A DNA stretch of 64,000 bases from Oreocharis arfaki (Eukaryota; Chordata; Aves; Passeriformes; Paramythiidae), in contig VZRR01010895.1 in assembly GCA_013398015.1 (NCBI GenBank), positions 419,771 to 483,770 of the forward strand, given 5' to 3'. The notes below the pieces were generated by a model. It was given only the letters and a program-made list of their open reading frames with translations, did not search any database and was not told the DNA's origin. Every line of letters begins with the position of its first letter. The first letter of the stretch is position 1. Positions 1 through 12,478 of this stretch are shown here, piece after piece. A program made the position numbers and the translations under genes.

Positions 1-1782
1 TTGTTCCATTTAGCAGGTCACTTGCAGCGTATTTTAAACAACATACGGAGCCAAACTGACCTCTGATTTAAATGTTCAGCACAGAAATTGCAGGGTAGGG
101 GTTGAGCAGGGAAGAGGAAAGGGAGAAGAATAGGACCACTACCAACTAAAAGCAAACAATAAATTAATAACTAAAACATTAAATAATGGGTGCTTTTTTG
201 ATCTACTCCCTCAGTTTCTACTCAGCTTTTCTTGCATGTCAAGAGAAAACTAAACTAAAACCCCCTACTTTAAATTATCAAAACTTTTTTAGAATGTATT
301 TTACAGAAAATGGATAAAGAACTAAGGCATGTACTACTATTTACTCACCAAGATCAGAATGTTTTAAGAGATTTAGTATGCGAAGGAAGCTGTAAAACAT
401 TTGTGATTCTAAACTACGATCAACATTCAAAACAGTAAGGACAGCCAAGAAAACCACACAGAGTAGCTACAAAAACCTTCAGAGGTCTATCAAAATCTAT
501 TATCAACAAAGGGAATAGCATTAAAGGTCTTACTTGGGGATTAAAAAGGTGAAATTAGTGATTTGCACTCAGACAAGTAAATTTCTGTACTAAATCGCAG
601 AAAGGAAAATCTCTTATGGGTAGGACCCCATTACAAAACACTTCTGATGTCCACCTGTTTTCCTCTGCTCCTTACATATAGCAGTGTGCTTGCATCCCTC
701 TTACTACATTTAAAATAGATGGGAAAAGATTATGTCATCACATTTCACCTAGAAGAGCAGCAGCAATAAATACTCTTTTGCAGTGAAAGCAGGAATGCTT
801 TATGATAAAATATAACATCTCTTTAAAAAGAAACATTTCAAAGTAACAGGAATGTTAGAAAGGTAAAATAAATTAATAGTTTATGTTGTCAAAAACTATC
901 TACAAATCTTTATAATCAAATCCTCTCAACAGCTCCAATACATGGTGAATGTCATTAAATTATCAATCTAAGAGAAGAATCTGTCTTCAAACTTGAGGAT
1001 ATCTATCCTGTTTAGCCTAATATTTGGTAGTTTTAGAAAACATTTTTTTCACATTTTCGGTTAGTGATGGTGTTTGGGGAGGGCTGCTTTCTTTTCTTTT
1101 AAGGGCAACTGTCAACTGAAGACCCTTAAAGAAACAGCAATAGCCCCACACCCACCATAAGGCATATGCTAATACACGCTATCTTTAACTAAATGTTAGT
1201 TTGTTTCAGTAGTGTTTGTTCTTCTTTCTGGGCAGCACTTCATCGAGGACCTGCTCCCTTGAGGAAACACAAGCTGCTTCAGCGCAGTGTATCTCAACAT
1301 CTCTGAAGAAGAAAAGGCATGTAATCAAATAATTAGCAACCAGTGTAACCATTCTGCGCATCAGAAACAAAAACCTAGACAAGCACCTCTCTTTAAAAGC
1401 ATTGTCTCTTCTAATTTGTTGCCTCTAACTGATCTGGAAATAATATTATTTCACCTTCAAGGCAAAAAGAAAACAACTTGTTACACTGCAAGTGGCTTTT
1501 CTACCGCCTTTCAGTAAGAAAAGCTTTGCCAAGTCAGAAGATTTTTGCTCTTTCAGAAAAGAAGTACTTCTATGATGTACTGTAAATCTTTACCTCCCTC
1601 AATTGGGAGGTAGGGTTTTATGCCTTTCAAAATTTATTATGTCTGCTTGACTGTGCTTTCCTAAAGATCCCTTTCAGCTTCTGTTCCAACCAGCAAGTGC
1701 AAATTCTCTCAAGTGCAGTAATGTAAAAAGGAGTAGGAAAGAAATTCAGCACATGAACAGGGCAGACACACAACGTAGTGCA

Positions 1783-1808
1783 GTGCTTTGCAGAGCTCTA
1801 CAAAGCAC
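1783..1808. repeat. 26-base near-perfect palindrome around AGAGCTCT
   Basis: GTGCTTTG at 1783-1790, then c, AGAGCTCT, a, then CAAAGCAC at 1801-1808. Only one symmetrical base pair breaks the palindrome. It may be a fragment of an old interspersed repeat, but no family could be named. Confidence 0.65.
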
Positions 1809-2949
1809 ATTATGGTTCAATTCATGAAATACCCAAATTCAAAGTACTTGCTCTATGGGTCTTATAATTTATTAAATTTGATATTATAAATAAAACCATG
1901 AAGTCAGTCCCAGTTGAAATACTTACATTTCCAAAGAAACCCTACAAATTCAGCAAAATCTTGAGCCTTTTCTGTACATCTTTCCTACCCACATCCTATT
2001 TATTTCCATTATGTATGATTCAGGTTCCAGCTCTACAAACTACTATGCAATTTTAAATTTTAATCATAAGAGTAGTGCCACTGAGCTTAACAGGGTCAAT
2101 GCCACTAATGAAACCAGTGATGCACACATCAACCTATGAGCTGAGGGATTTATACTGCAATATCCTTGGGGGAGAAATATGGCTTTTCCTACATTTCACA
2201 AAGTAGCACATAATTTTGCTGGAAAACAGGAAATAAAGATTTCAGTTTTAAAATTTTCCTATTACCAGGAAGCCCAAAGAGGAGAGCAGAAAGCCCAGAA
2301 AAACCTCTCCAATGTGCCAGATTAATAGGAGCTCCACAATCTTCTGTCTCATGATGGTCATCAGGAAAGGTTCCATACAAGATCCGAAAAAAGAAATTTG
2401 TGTTTAACTAATCAGGAACCAATTTCTCTTGCTGCCATTCTTAGCCATCTTCTTCTACTTTTGTCAAAAGCAAAAGACTCTACTACCTCTATTAAAAAAA
2501 TGAAAACCACAAAAACCCCCCACAAAACGAAAACCAGTTTCAATTACACTAACTACACCTCCCTTACATTTCTCCTGCTGTTAAGCTTATTCAGTAAGTA
2601 AAAAGGGGGAAAATCACACACAGACGCACTATCAAATTCACTATCAGAGAAACAAGCAATAATTAGCCCAGCAATGACTCTTTCTCTGATATTTCAGTAT
2701 ATATACACTGCATTAGATATTCAACATGCTTTCTTGAATAGCAAATTCATCCTTCATGTGCACAAAGTGCAGTAAATTCTCCTATAATTATAAGAGTGCA
2801 GGACAACCTTGATAATTTTAATTACTGAGAAGTTTGTCTTGGATTTCTAAACACTACCAGTAACAAGGTACACAAAGCAAGTATGACAAACAGAAACGGA
2901 AGCCAAGGCTGTTTTAGCAAAACTGTACCTTACTAACATATTAGGATTG

Positions 2950-2978
2950 CAGGGTTTGGTCTTGCTAACCAAACCCTG
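2950..2978. repeat. Perfect 11-bp hairpin (CAGGGTTTGGT arms)
   Basis: CAGGGTTTGGT at 2950-2960 and its exact complement ACCAAACCCTG at 2968-2978 surround the 7-base loop cttgcta. It is too short for a microRNA precursor, and no terminator function applies in this context. Confidence 0.8.
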
Positions 2979-3509
2979 ACGATGCAAGTGTATTTCACTG
3001 ACTTTTGTAAGATGAATTGATTATTACGATGACATTTCAACCACACACAAAAAAGAAAGGTGACACTACAGCAGAAATGTGCTATCAGTTCAACAGCGGT
3101 GATTTACAGAAAGAGCTTTTCAAGTTTATACTAACAGGGTTATTTCATGAGCTGAAAATAGTTTTATTCCCTTATGTCAAATAACATTTATGTATCTGTA
3201 ATGTGCACCATGCCATAAAAAAGGAGACATGAAGAAAAACATGACTTTACAGACATGACTATCATCACACAGTATTGCCTTATAAATAATGCTGAAGTAA
3301 ACAAAATCTGCATATAAATAACATTTCTTATATTGACTGTTAAACACACTGACAGAACCAAACAGCAGCAAAACGTTGCTTATGGTAAAAATCTCTGCTT
3401 TTATTTCAAAGATATAAACAAAAGTATTTATTTTTGTAACCATCAAAGCAAACAGCTGACTTTTGGTTTTGTCTTTGAGGAGCACATGTCTACAAATAAA
3501 GGAAGAGAG

Positions 3510-3675
3510 AAAAAAAAAAAAAACCAACAACATGGGAGGGGGGAAAAAGACACAAGAGGGGTTTCACNNNNNNNNNNNNNNNNNNNNNNNNNNNNNNNNN
3601 NNNNNNNNNNNNNNNNNAAAAAAAAAAAAAAACAACAACATGGTAGGGGAGAAAAAGACACAAGTGAGGTTTCAC
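3510..3675 (+). other. Assembly gap (50 N) flanked by two near-identical 58-base copies
   Basis: Unknown bases fill 3568-3617. The 58 bases to the left (3510-3567) and the 58 to the right (3618-3675) share the same order: an A run, caacaacatgg, a G-rich stretch, aaaaagacacaag and a final gtttcac. They differ by only about five substitutions, mostly in G runs. Either a tandem duplication spans the gap or the assembler kept two versions of one locus. ORFs crossing this point contain unknown residues and are meaningless. Confidence 0.95.
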
Positions 3676-5373
3676 ACTACTGACAAGGCTTGTAATCCAG
3701 AAAAATCTGCCGTGTGAGCCAAGGCACAGCAACATAGCATTTAGGCACACAGAGGAGAAATGTTGTAAATTCCACTGGTCCAATGAGCAGAGACACAGTT
3801 TTCATAATTTTATCATTGTGCTCCATGGCTGAGCGGCCAATGGCAAGGCACAGGTTCCCATTTGAATGACATATGGGTTCACCCAACCAGAGAGATGTTA
3901 GAGCATTAAACACCACAAAGAGACAGGACAAGAATACAAAAAGCCAAATTAGCGCTCATGCAACGGCACGCTCCGGCAAGGACCTGCCTGCTCCAACCCA
4001 GCACCTCTGCCAGCTGCCCAGCATCGGGAAAGCCGTGTCCTCCAGGTAACAGCCTCTCACCTCATAAAACTCAAAGACACGCTGAAAAGTTATACTTCAA
4101 AGTGTGGCGGGAAAATAAGAAAATGTGTATTTTTAAAACACTGGGAAATGTAGACTTAGACATGTGGGGAGTGAGAAGGGAGCAGGAATTACTCTTTCCC
4201 ACAGTATTTCTAAAAAGTGCCATGGAAAATACATTTTACCTTTGTGGAAAGCTGTTCTTCAGACAGAAGTGTTTAACATGTTATATAAACATGTTATGCA
4301 GTGAAATGTAAAACACAGGGGGATTTTCATCACATTTATTGCATTTGTTAGCCAAAACGTAGTAGTCTTGTAATCACTGCCACCGCTGCAGTAAAACACT
4401 TCAGTAATATTAACAAAAAAGTGCTTCCAGACAGGCTTGTTGAAGGGGAAAAAGATTGTCTTGAACAACTTGGACCTAAACAAAAGAAAAAAACCAAATA
4501 AAACCCCCAAAGAACTGCAGACGAGCATGCAAAAGGAGATCAAGGCGCTGATTTCAACAGCAATTCACCATGGCCTGAAACTCCCTTTCATGAAAAAACC
4601 AAACCCAAGTCATATAAATTACCAAACACTGCCTAGGACACAGTTGTCCCCTCCCTGAGCAACGCAATGGAGCAACACATGAACCACACAACACCACCAG
4701 TCTAGAGGAGAGATTCGGACTTTGCAGACCTGATGGAGGAATTGCATTAGCAGTTTTCAGGCTTTGGCCCACAAATACAAGTCAAGAAATTCACCATACG
4801 GCACATAATGAGCACCACCTTCGCAAAGCAGGATTTGCAAAAGCAAAGGCAGAGAACAAGCTGCACTCAGGCTGCCTAAGAGACCCTGCCTACATACAGG
4901 CAACTTCTAAGGTGAGGAGTGGGCACCTTCATCCCTGCCCCTCACCTTGCACCCAGCCAGCTGCAGCCTCCCTGTAGCTCAAAACAACTCAAGGAAGTGC
5001 AAGAGATGGCGCCTTCCACCAACTTTAAGGGAGTTTTTCTTCTCAGTCTTTCCATGCTTTATTTTCACTCTGCAGATCTCTCTAGATGTAGTCCCTTCAG
5101 ATTTATCTTATAATACCAGGATTCTCTTCTGTTTGTACTGTGTTTTTCCTGCTCTCATTCATTTTACCCTTTCAGTGCTAACGCTATCATCTATGTAGAA
5201 CACTTGAGAGACTTCACTAGGTTCTGCAACATTCTCCATTGATAAACTGAAAGGACTAGGAAGGAGGATTATCTTTAGGCATACATTCAAAATAGCTGTT
5301 TAGATCAAGGGTACTGATTAATTACTGCAGCTCAAAAGTCACTGACAATCTCTTCCCGGCCAAGAGGAGGACC

Positions 5374-5393
5374 ACTGCTGCAGAAGCAGCAGT
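5374..5393. repeat. 8-bp hairpin (ACTGCTGC / GCAGCAGT, 4-base loop)
   Basis: ACTGCTGC, loop agaa, GCAGCAGT form a perfect short hairpin in otherwise featureless intron. The CTG/CAG content may simply reflect low complexity. Confidence 0.6.
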
Positions 5394-8300
5394 CTATAAT
5401 AACCCTTATTAGAAGTTATTTAATCATACAGAGTTTATTTTTTAAGTGGTTGAATTTGTATTTCACTGGCAAAAAAAAAAAACTTTTTAGGACAACAGTG
5501 AATTTTTAGGAAAAACAACAATTTCTTTCCTTAAAAATTCCAGCACTACATCACTATCTGCTACAATATCTCCACATGCTTCACCTGGTAGATCCCAGAA
5601 AACTGTTTACGGGTTAAACTTTGCCCCAAAGTTTATCCCAGACATATCTTTTTACTTCTGAATTTGTTTTGCCTGAGAACTTCATATTCCAGCGTAACTT
5701 TCAACTGAACACATCCAACTAGTATCCTCTCATCTTCTTTTCTTTGTAGTTAATTACTAAGAACTTATTTCAGGACTATATGCACCAAAATACTGAAAGA
5801 AATCCCCTCTGACTCGGGAAAAAATCCCTAATTCAGTTAAATATCTCCCTAACTGTTCTTTATATAAGCAAGCTGTATGCCACCTGAAAGAGTAAGATGA
5901 AGAGCAAATGAATCAAAGACTCGGAAATGTACTCCTTAGTTAGTATTAGTATTTTAACATCTAACAGTAGAAAATTATTTCAAAGCTCCCCGTACACACA
6001 CAGAACAGTGCTGGCAAAACACAAGAAAAGTAGATATGAAGCAGAATCGTCAGTGATGTCCTTCTTAAAATACTATCTTAGAGAACGACTCTCATACCCT
6101 CTAGGCTAATCCATTCCCATGCTCTGTGTTGGAAGATGATACTCATATTAAAAGATCTATCAAAGCCCGCCCAACCTTAGACAAGGAAAAAGAAGTCAGC
6201 ACAGATAATGGGAGAGAAATCTTCTGAGCCGTAGGCAGAGCATCCCCCCCCCTTGCCATTATCTCTCCCCACTCTACCATGCTGAGGGAAGTTGGCAAAC
6301 TGAGACAGAATTCCCAATTCAAAAAAGCAGGAGCTTTCAAAAAAGGTTAGGAAAGGGGGAGAGTAAGGCTGAAGATTAATAGGATCTTCAGAGCTCAGCA
6401 AAGTGCAGGACAGAGGGAGAAAAAATAAAATCGATGTCTATGACATTTCAAAGTAAAAGAAATGTGAAAACCACTTTTTCCTTAGAAGCTGAAATTTTTA
6501 GTTTTATGGATGCATATTTCAATGTCTGATATGGAGATGTGAAAGCTCCTGAGGGTTAGTTTAGGGTGTTTTGCTTTGTTTTAAATAAAGTGCAGTACTA
6601 AAGCATGGCAGAAATTATTAAAAGTGGTTTTCAACCAGGAAGTTTTCAACTCAGAATGAAAGCATTATTACACATACACACAGAAAATGAAAAAAATCAA
6701 AGTCTGTCAAAACAGAAGAGTAAAGTAAGTTACAAAATCTGAACATTTAGATTTGACTATAACTGGCAAGAACATACAAGTGATAACTTACAACTGGAAA
6801 AAAAAAGTCTATTAAAAGAAAAAGAGTATTCTGGGGGGGTGGGGAACAGGTAGGTAGGGAGAAACAAAACTTTTCAAATTTCCCCAAAATATTTCTTTTG
6901 AAAACAATTTTCTTTTGAGGATACTTCAACTATGAGAAAAATTCATCACCCAGTAGAAAACCACACTCGCCACATTTTCCAACAGCTTGCAGGTAACCAA
7001 ACAAATACACTGCAGTACACCATCCTGCTTTGGTAATGTCAAAAATAAGAAGCACTTAATATGGATAAAATTTATATGGACTTACAATAGACTTACACAG
7101 AACAAAGATAAGCACACTGAGTTAAAATGTATACATTGTGTTATAGTCTGTTTAATGTAGTGTTCATGTAAACCTGTAGGCAGACACACACGCTCAACTG
7201 AGCCACAGTGGAACATGACTGTCTTGGAGGCTAAGGTAATTTTAACATGAAAAAATGCTGTACTCATCTACAGAGCTCCAGGACACCGACAGGCCTTTTC
7301 TAACTCCATTTCTCTCGAACATAAGCAACTTGACATCAATAAAATGAACAAGTCATTCTCACAAAGTTAATGAAAATGGAGTTATGATTTCACTAAATCT
7401 ACTGGTATCTTCTCTTTTAAAATTGCTCTGAGTAGAAAAGCACCAAAGATTTGAACAATACTGATGAAAGTATTTTCATCTCCGAAAGTAACGTAGCTTG
7501 ATGGTCAATGTTTGGGCTGTACAGCTCAGGGGTTTTTCAAAGATGAGATTTCAATCGAACTCCAAGCTCCAAGAGAAGCCTCACAAACTATTGTTTCTCC
7601 CACCCAGGTGCAGCAAAGCCCTTGCATGAATATCATCTGAACTCCCAACCAAACAAGATTACAGTACATAAATATGGCTCATCTAGCACTTACCAATGCA
7701 AACTTAAAACAGGAGACTTTCTTTTTAAGTTTTAAGGACAATATCCAGCTGTTGGCACCCCTTCTGCCCCTACCCAAGTCGTATAATGGATAGAAATGGT
7801 AAGAGCTCTACCACCACTGTGAGCAGCTGTAAAAATGAACAGATGTCCTCATCTTTCATCTAGCTGAAAGAAGACACAAAAGAAGTCAGGCCTAAATTCA
7901 CTCCATCTTCAGTGCTTTTTCAGCTGTTGACCAAGCAGTACTTAATGGAGTGACAGAAAGACAATGATGGGAGAGGGGGTGGACAGAGGGAAGCACATTA
8001 ACAAGGCAATGATGCCCAACCTTCAAACATTTTTTTTTTCCTTTCAGGTATGAAGTTGTTTCAAGATTTAAGGTATACTCAGAAAAATACGCTGTATTTC
8101 CGCTTTCAGAGCCAATGAGATAAACACCAAAGTCCTGCAGGAAGATAGGTAAGTCTTAGGCAATCACCCAGAAGGAGGAAGGTTTCAGGTATTAAGACGT
8201 AAAACTGCACTGAAAATACAGGCTAGGCAGAAAGCTAATAATGGTTTGATAAACCTGATTAAAAACCCCACATGGATAGATGGCAGTCAGTGCCTATTAT

Positions 8301-11300
8301 TGCAAGGCTTGGTTGGGATTACTTTAATTAATGTTCTACCTAAACTCTTACTTCAATAGCTACTAATTACCATTAAGAACTACCAGCTATATCCGCAGAT
8401 TAAACATTTCTCCCCACCCCAAAGACCCAATTTTAGAACCTGCTTCTACAACAAATTATTTGTTATATTATTTATTGTGCCATAGAAACCTCTACATCCT
8501 TTTAAATTTGTGGTAAGATCCTTTGATGTAGGTCCTTAAAAAAACTCGTTGAACAGATACTCACAAAACAGATGCCTCTTTACTCTATGCTGAAAGAGTG
8601 TGAAAAAATGTCAATATACTACATAACTTTAAAGCAAAATTAGAGGACTCCCAGTATTTGATGCAATCTTCAGACTGACTTAAATCCTGCAGCTTTCTCT
8701 TTCTTTCTGAACACACTTACGAATAGAGAAATAAGAAAGACCTTGTCTTGAAGATGCAATTTTTTGTAGATTGATGTATTCTCTTTTAAAGGGATATAAT
8801 TTTACAATCCCTCACAGGTGAGATACTGGGTTTAATATCTAAAGGAAAGTACATATTTGTCTTTATGTCAATCTGCATGAAAGAAAAATCACTGGTAAAG
8901 TAGCAATAAAATACATGCACTGCAAGGATCCATCTACATTCCTATTTTGTGGCTCAGATCTGACGTATTATTTGCCATATTCAGAAATGTAGTATTTCTC
9001 TATGCACACACATTAATCTTGACAAAAAGATCTTATTTCAGTCATGCTGATCCTATTTTAAAATTTATTTAATACTCAGCTATAAAAGGCAAATACTATT
9101 TTATAATTGAAAAGGACATCACAGTTGAGAAATGTCCCTGATTGAAAACACTATCTGAATGGTTAAAAGAAAAATCCTGCTGTCTTTCCTTTAAAAATCA
9201 ATAGCAGAAGACAGATATGTACTGATTTGGAGAAACTAATAAACAAATTGCAAAAAGAACAAAAGCCTTACCAGTTTCATACACACACATATAAAAACTC
9301 AATCATATTTTTCCCCACAGTATTGTGAATTTAATAGAAACTATGCTGTGTACATCTATGAGATGCTGTATTTAAGAATTTTTGTATCTCTTTACAGATA
9401 TCCACAAATTTCAGTAAACAATTATATAGGCTTGCAGTTTGAAAAAAGAGAATAAAAAAGGAACAATTCTAGTAGAGAATATCTTTAAAAAGAAATTTAG
9501 TCTCTTCTCCTGCAAGACAGAACCTCACTTTATATTTCTCAACTGTGAAACTGCATGAGAGCATAATGGTTTTAGTACAGCCAAAACAATAGCTTTGTAC
9601 AAATAAGAAACCATGAAGAACAAAAAATAAATGCAAAATCCAGTCAAACTCTGTACAGCAATTATGATTAAAAAGTGACTATTAGCACAGCTACAATACT
9701 TCAGACAAAATTTTTAACAACATTTGCTTTCTCCATCTGTCTTTTTAGAAGACTTATTTCAGCAGTGAGTCAGATTTTGGACAACACTTGATGCGGTGCC
9801 ATTTAAAAAGTAAGAGAAATAAGGAGATTTTATGAAATGAATTCTGCCAAAATCCAAGGCAGATCTGGAATATGACAACAAATTCATGTCAAATAACAGT
9901 CTGCCTGATGTTTAGATTGTTAAGATTATTTAGGAAACGTGAAGAAAAAAAGTAAGCTTTCCAAGCAGTATTAAGGAACTTAGATTTTAGTGCATGTAAC
10001 ATATTATGAGAAAATTAATAGATACACGAATTGAATTAAAAGATTCTGCGTTTGCCTATTGCTGTTATACACAGAGGAGCAATCATAGGCTGGCAGCAGA
10101 TCCGTGTCATTAGAGTGACTTCTGCAACTTTTCTTTTCCACGTACAAAAGCAACTACACATCTATGAAGACAGCAGCAAGAGGGCCAACTGTCACAGTCT
10201 TAGTCTTATTTACCTTTGCTACCAGTGTTGTACAGGTTCTTCTCTACCAGAACTAAGGAGAACAAAAAGTATTTCAAGCAGCTAGATGGGGCAGACAGGA
10301 TTTTGGTGAGTGGCTCTCTGGCACAGAGAACAAGCTCGTAAGGTTAGAGTGCACAGACAGTACACTTTCTTTAAAAAAAAAAAAACCAAAAAAATTTACT
10401 AGCCCATTAGGAATCCCAGCCTAAACATTGCTTTTCTATTGTCCTTATGAATAAATCTCATTTGAGAAGTGAGACAAAGCATCCTGACAAAACTCTGTTC
10501 TGTAAAACTAGAAGAAAATAATGGAAACTTAACAATTCCTTTAAAACATTTATTAGGTCCAGAATGGGACTGTTGGGCAGAAGAGAACAAAGCACTGCCA
10601 CGCAGTTTTGGCAGACCCAGTTGCAGCCATCAAGGTGCCTTGCTCAAGTACATGAGCTTTAATTAGCCAATTATGTCTTATTTTTAAATTATTCTGACTG
10701 TAGCAATGCAACAAAGCAAGCTGATCTAACTGCCAAGTGCCAGAGATTCACCTCCTCTCCATCCTCCCGGCACATACTCCCTACTTTTTGTTGCATGACT
10801 TCGGCAACAGCCTGGCCATGAGCTGAGCCATTTTAGCACACTGAACCTGCAAAAAACTAAGCCTTCTCCCTTCCTTCCCAACAAAAACCACCCTGAAAGT
10901 CTCCCGCCCATTCAGCAAAACACTGCTAAGCTTCACGAAAATTAGGAAGGTACCGGACTGACCCAAGGGAAAGCAAGAAATCCAGCTGGAATCAATGTGC
11001 TGCAAGGAACAGAAAGCCATTCAAAATTAAGGAAACTGTTTCCCACAGTTGCCCAAGTCTGACTCAGATTTGTAACACCAGTTAAGTGCCACATAACAGC
11101 AATGGGATTGATGCACACTGTATTTTGCATCACGCAAAGCAGAAAAAGCATATAAAAATCTCAGTGGCGTAAAAAAATCACTCCAACATCCAAGACATTA
11201 AATACATATATACACATCTATACTTAACACAAGACACCCTCACTGAATTTTGTTAGTAATTAGTCCTCCATCTGAAAACGTTTAAGTAATTCACAATGAT

Positions 11301-12452
11301 ATATAAAATATATCAGTGAAGCTGACAGATACTATTACCTCAGTAGAGACTACATATTAAATCTTTAGTTCAAATCTATGGAAGCTCACCACCTACTCTC
11401 AACTCTTTGGAACAAACTCTCCTATATGGAATTACATTTCACCTGTTTATCATCTCTGACCAATTTAGTTTGCTAAGCATTTTTTCCCAATTCCTTTCTT
11501 CCAAATATGTTGTAACATGTCTAGCATACTGTAGTTTTTTAAGCACTTGGGTAGTCAATGCACATATATAATCTGGTTTTCAAAGTCATAACATGCCTTG
11601 GGGGATATGAAAGGTGTTAGGAAAAATAAATAAGGCAGTAAGAGTTTTTGGTTCAGCCAACCAGCCTAAAGTTACATTTTTCTAAGTACTTGTATGTATT
11701 CTTAGCCACTTTTAAGTATGTGTTAAAAGCATAGAAACAATAAAGAAATTGTAGTTTTTCAGTGAGCCATGAAAACCTCTGCAGCTCCCTGGTGTAAATG
11801 CAGAGAAGTAATGGGTGATGAAAAAATATGGTCACCTTCTTACGACTAACTGGATTTGGGAGTTCAGCCTATGTAAAGCTCTTGAGAAGTAACTCACTTC
11901 AGCGGCTAAACCAAAACCAGTATTTAACAAACTCAACAAATTTATAACAAAAGCTGCTGAAACCACTGTCAGAGAAAAGCCAAAAATTATCTGGAGACTG
12001 TATAAATTACTATTTACAACACTGTTATTAGGATATTGCCAGCACTCTTCAAACATAAAAGGGTGACATCTTACTTGTTCAATTTGCACACTTGCATGTC
12101 TATATGGTTACAAAACCAACGACATTTTCAATATTTTTTCCTCAAGTTCTGTATTTCAACAATATTTTTCTGAAAAATGCAACTGCCCTTATAAATGAAA
12201 CATCTCCAGAACAACCCCAAAAAGTTGCAGAAAAACAAGGAGGGATGAAGGAGAAAGACAAGCCTAGATGCTTAAAATAGTGCCATTACTAAGGGTATCA
12301 AGGTAAAAACTGAAGGGATGAATTGAAGATACGCTCAGTGCCCAAAGCATATTTCTGAAATACAAGATAACAATTTGTCTGAGAACATCTTCTCTTTATC
12401 TCTCTCTGAGGGTTGTAAGATTATTAATCTTCAGAGCACAAATCACTGCAAA

Positions 12453-12478
12453 ACTACAATTCCCAATGTACCCTGCAG
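12453..12478 (+). promoter_or_regulatory. ZNF143/THAP11-like (SBS) site
   Basis: actacaattcccaatgtacc followed by ctgcag matches the start of the SBS consensus, ACTACAATTCCCAGMATGC, over its first 13 bases and then loosely. Such sites occur at promoters and chromatin-loop anchors. The surroundings are AT-rich with no CpG island, so a role is uncertain. Confidence 0.4.

Noticed and set aside
3333..3783. Several open frames crossing the 50-N gap
   Set aside because: They contain unknown residues and are K- or F-rich translations of the A/T runs beside the gap.
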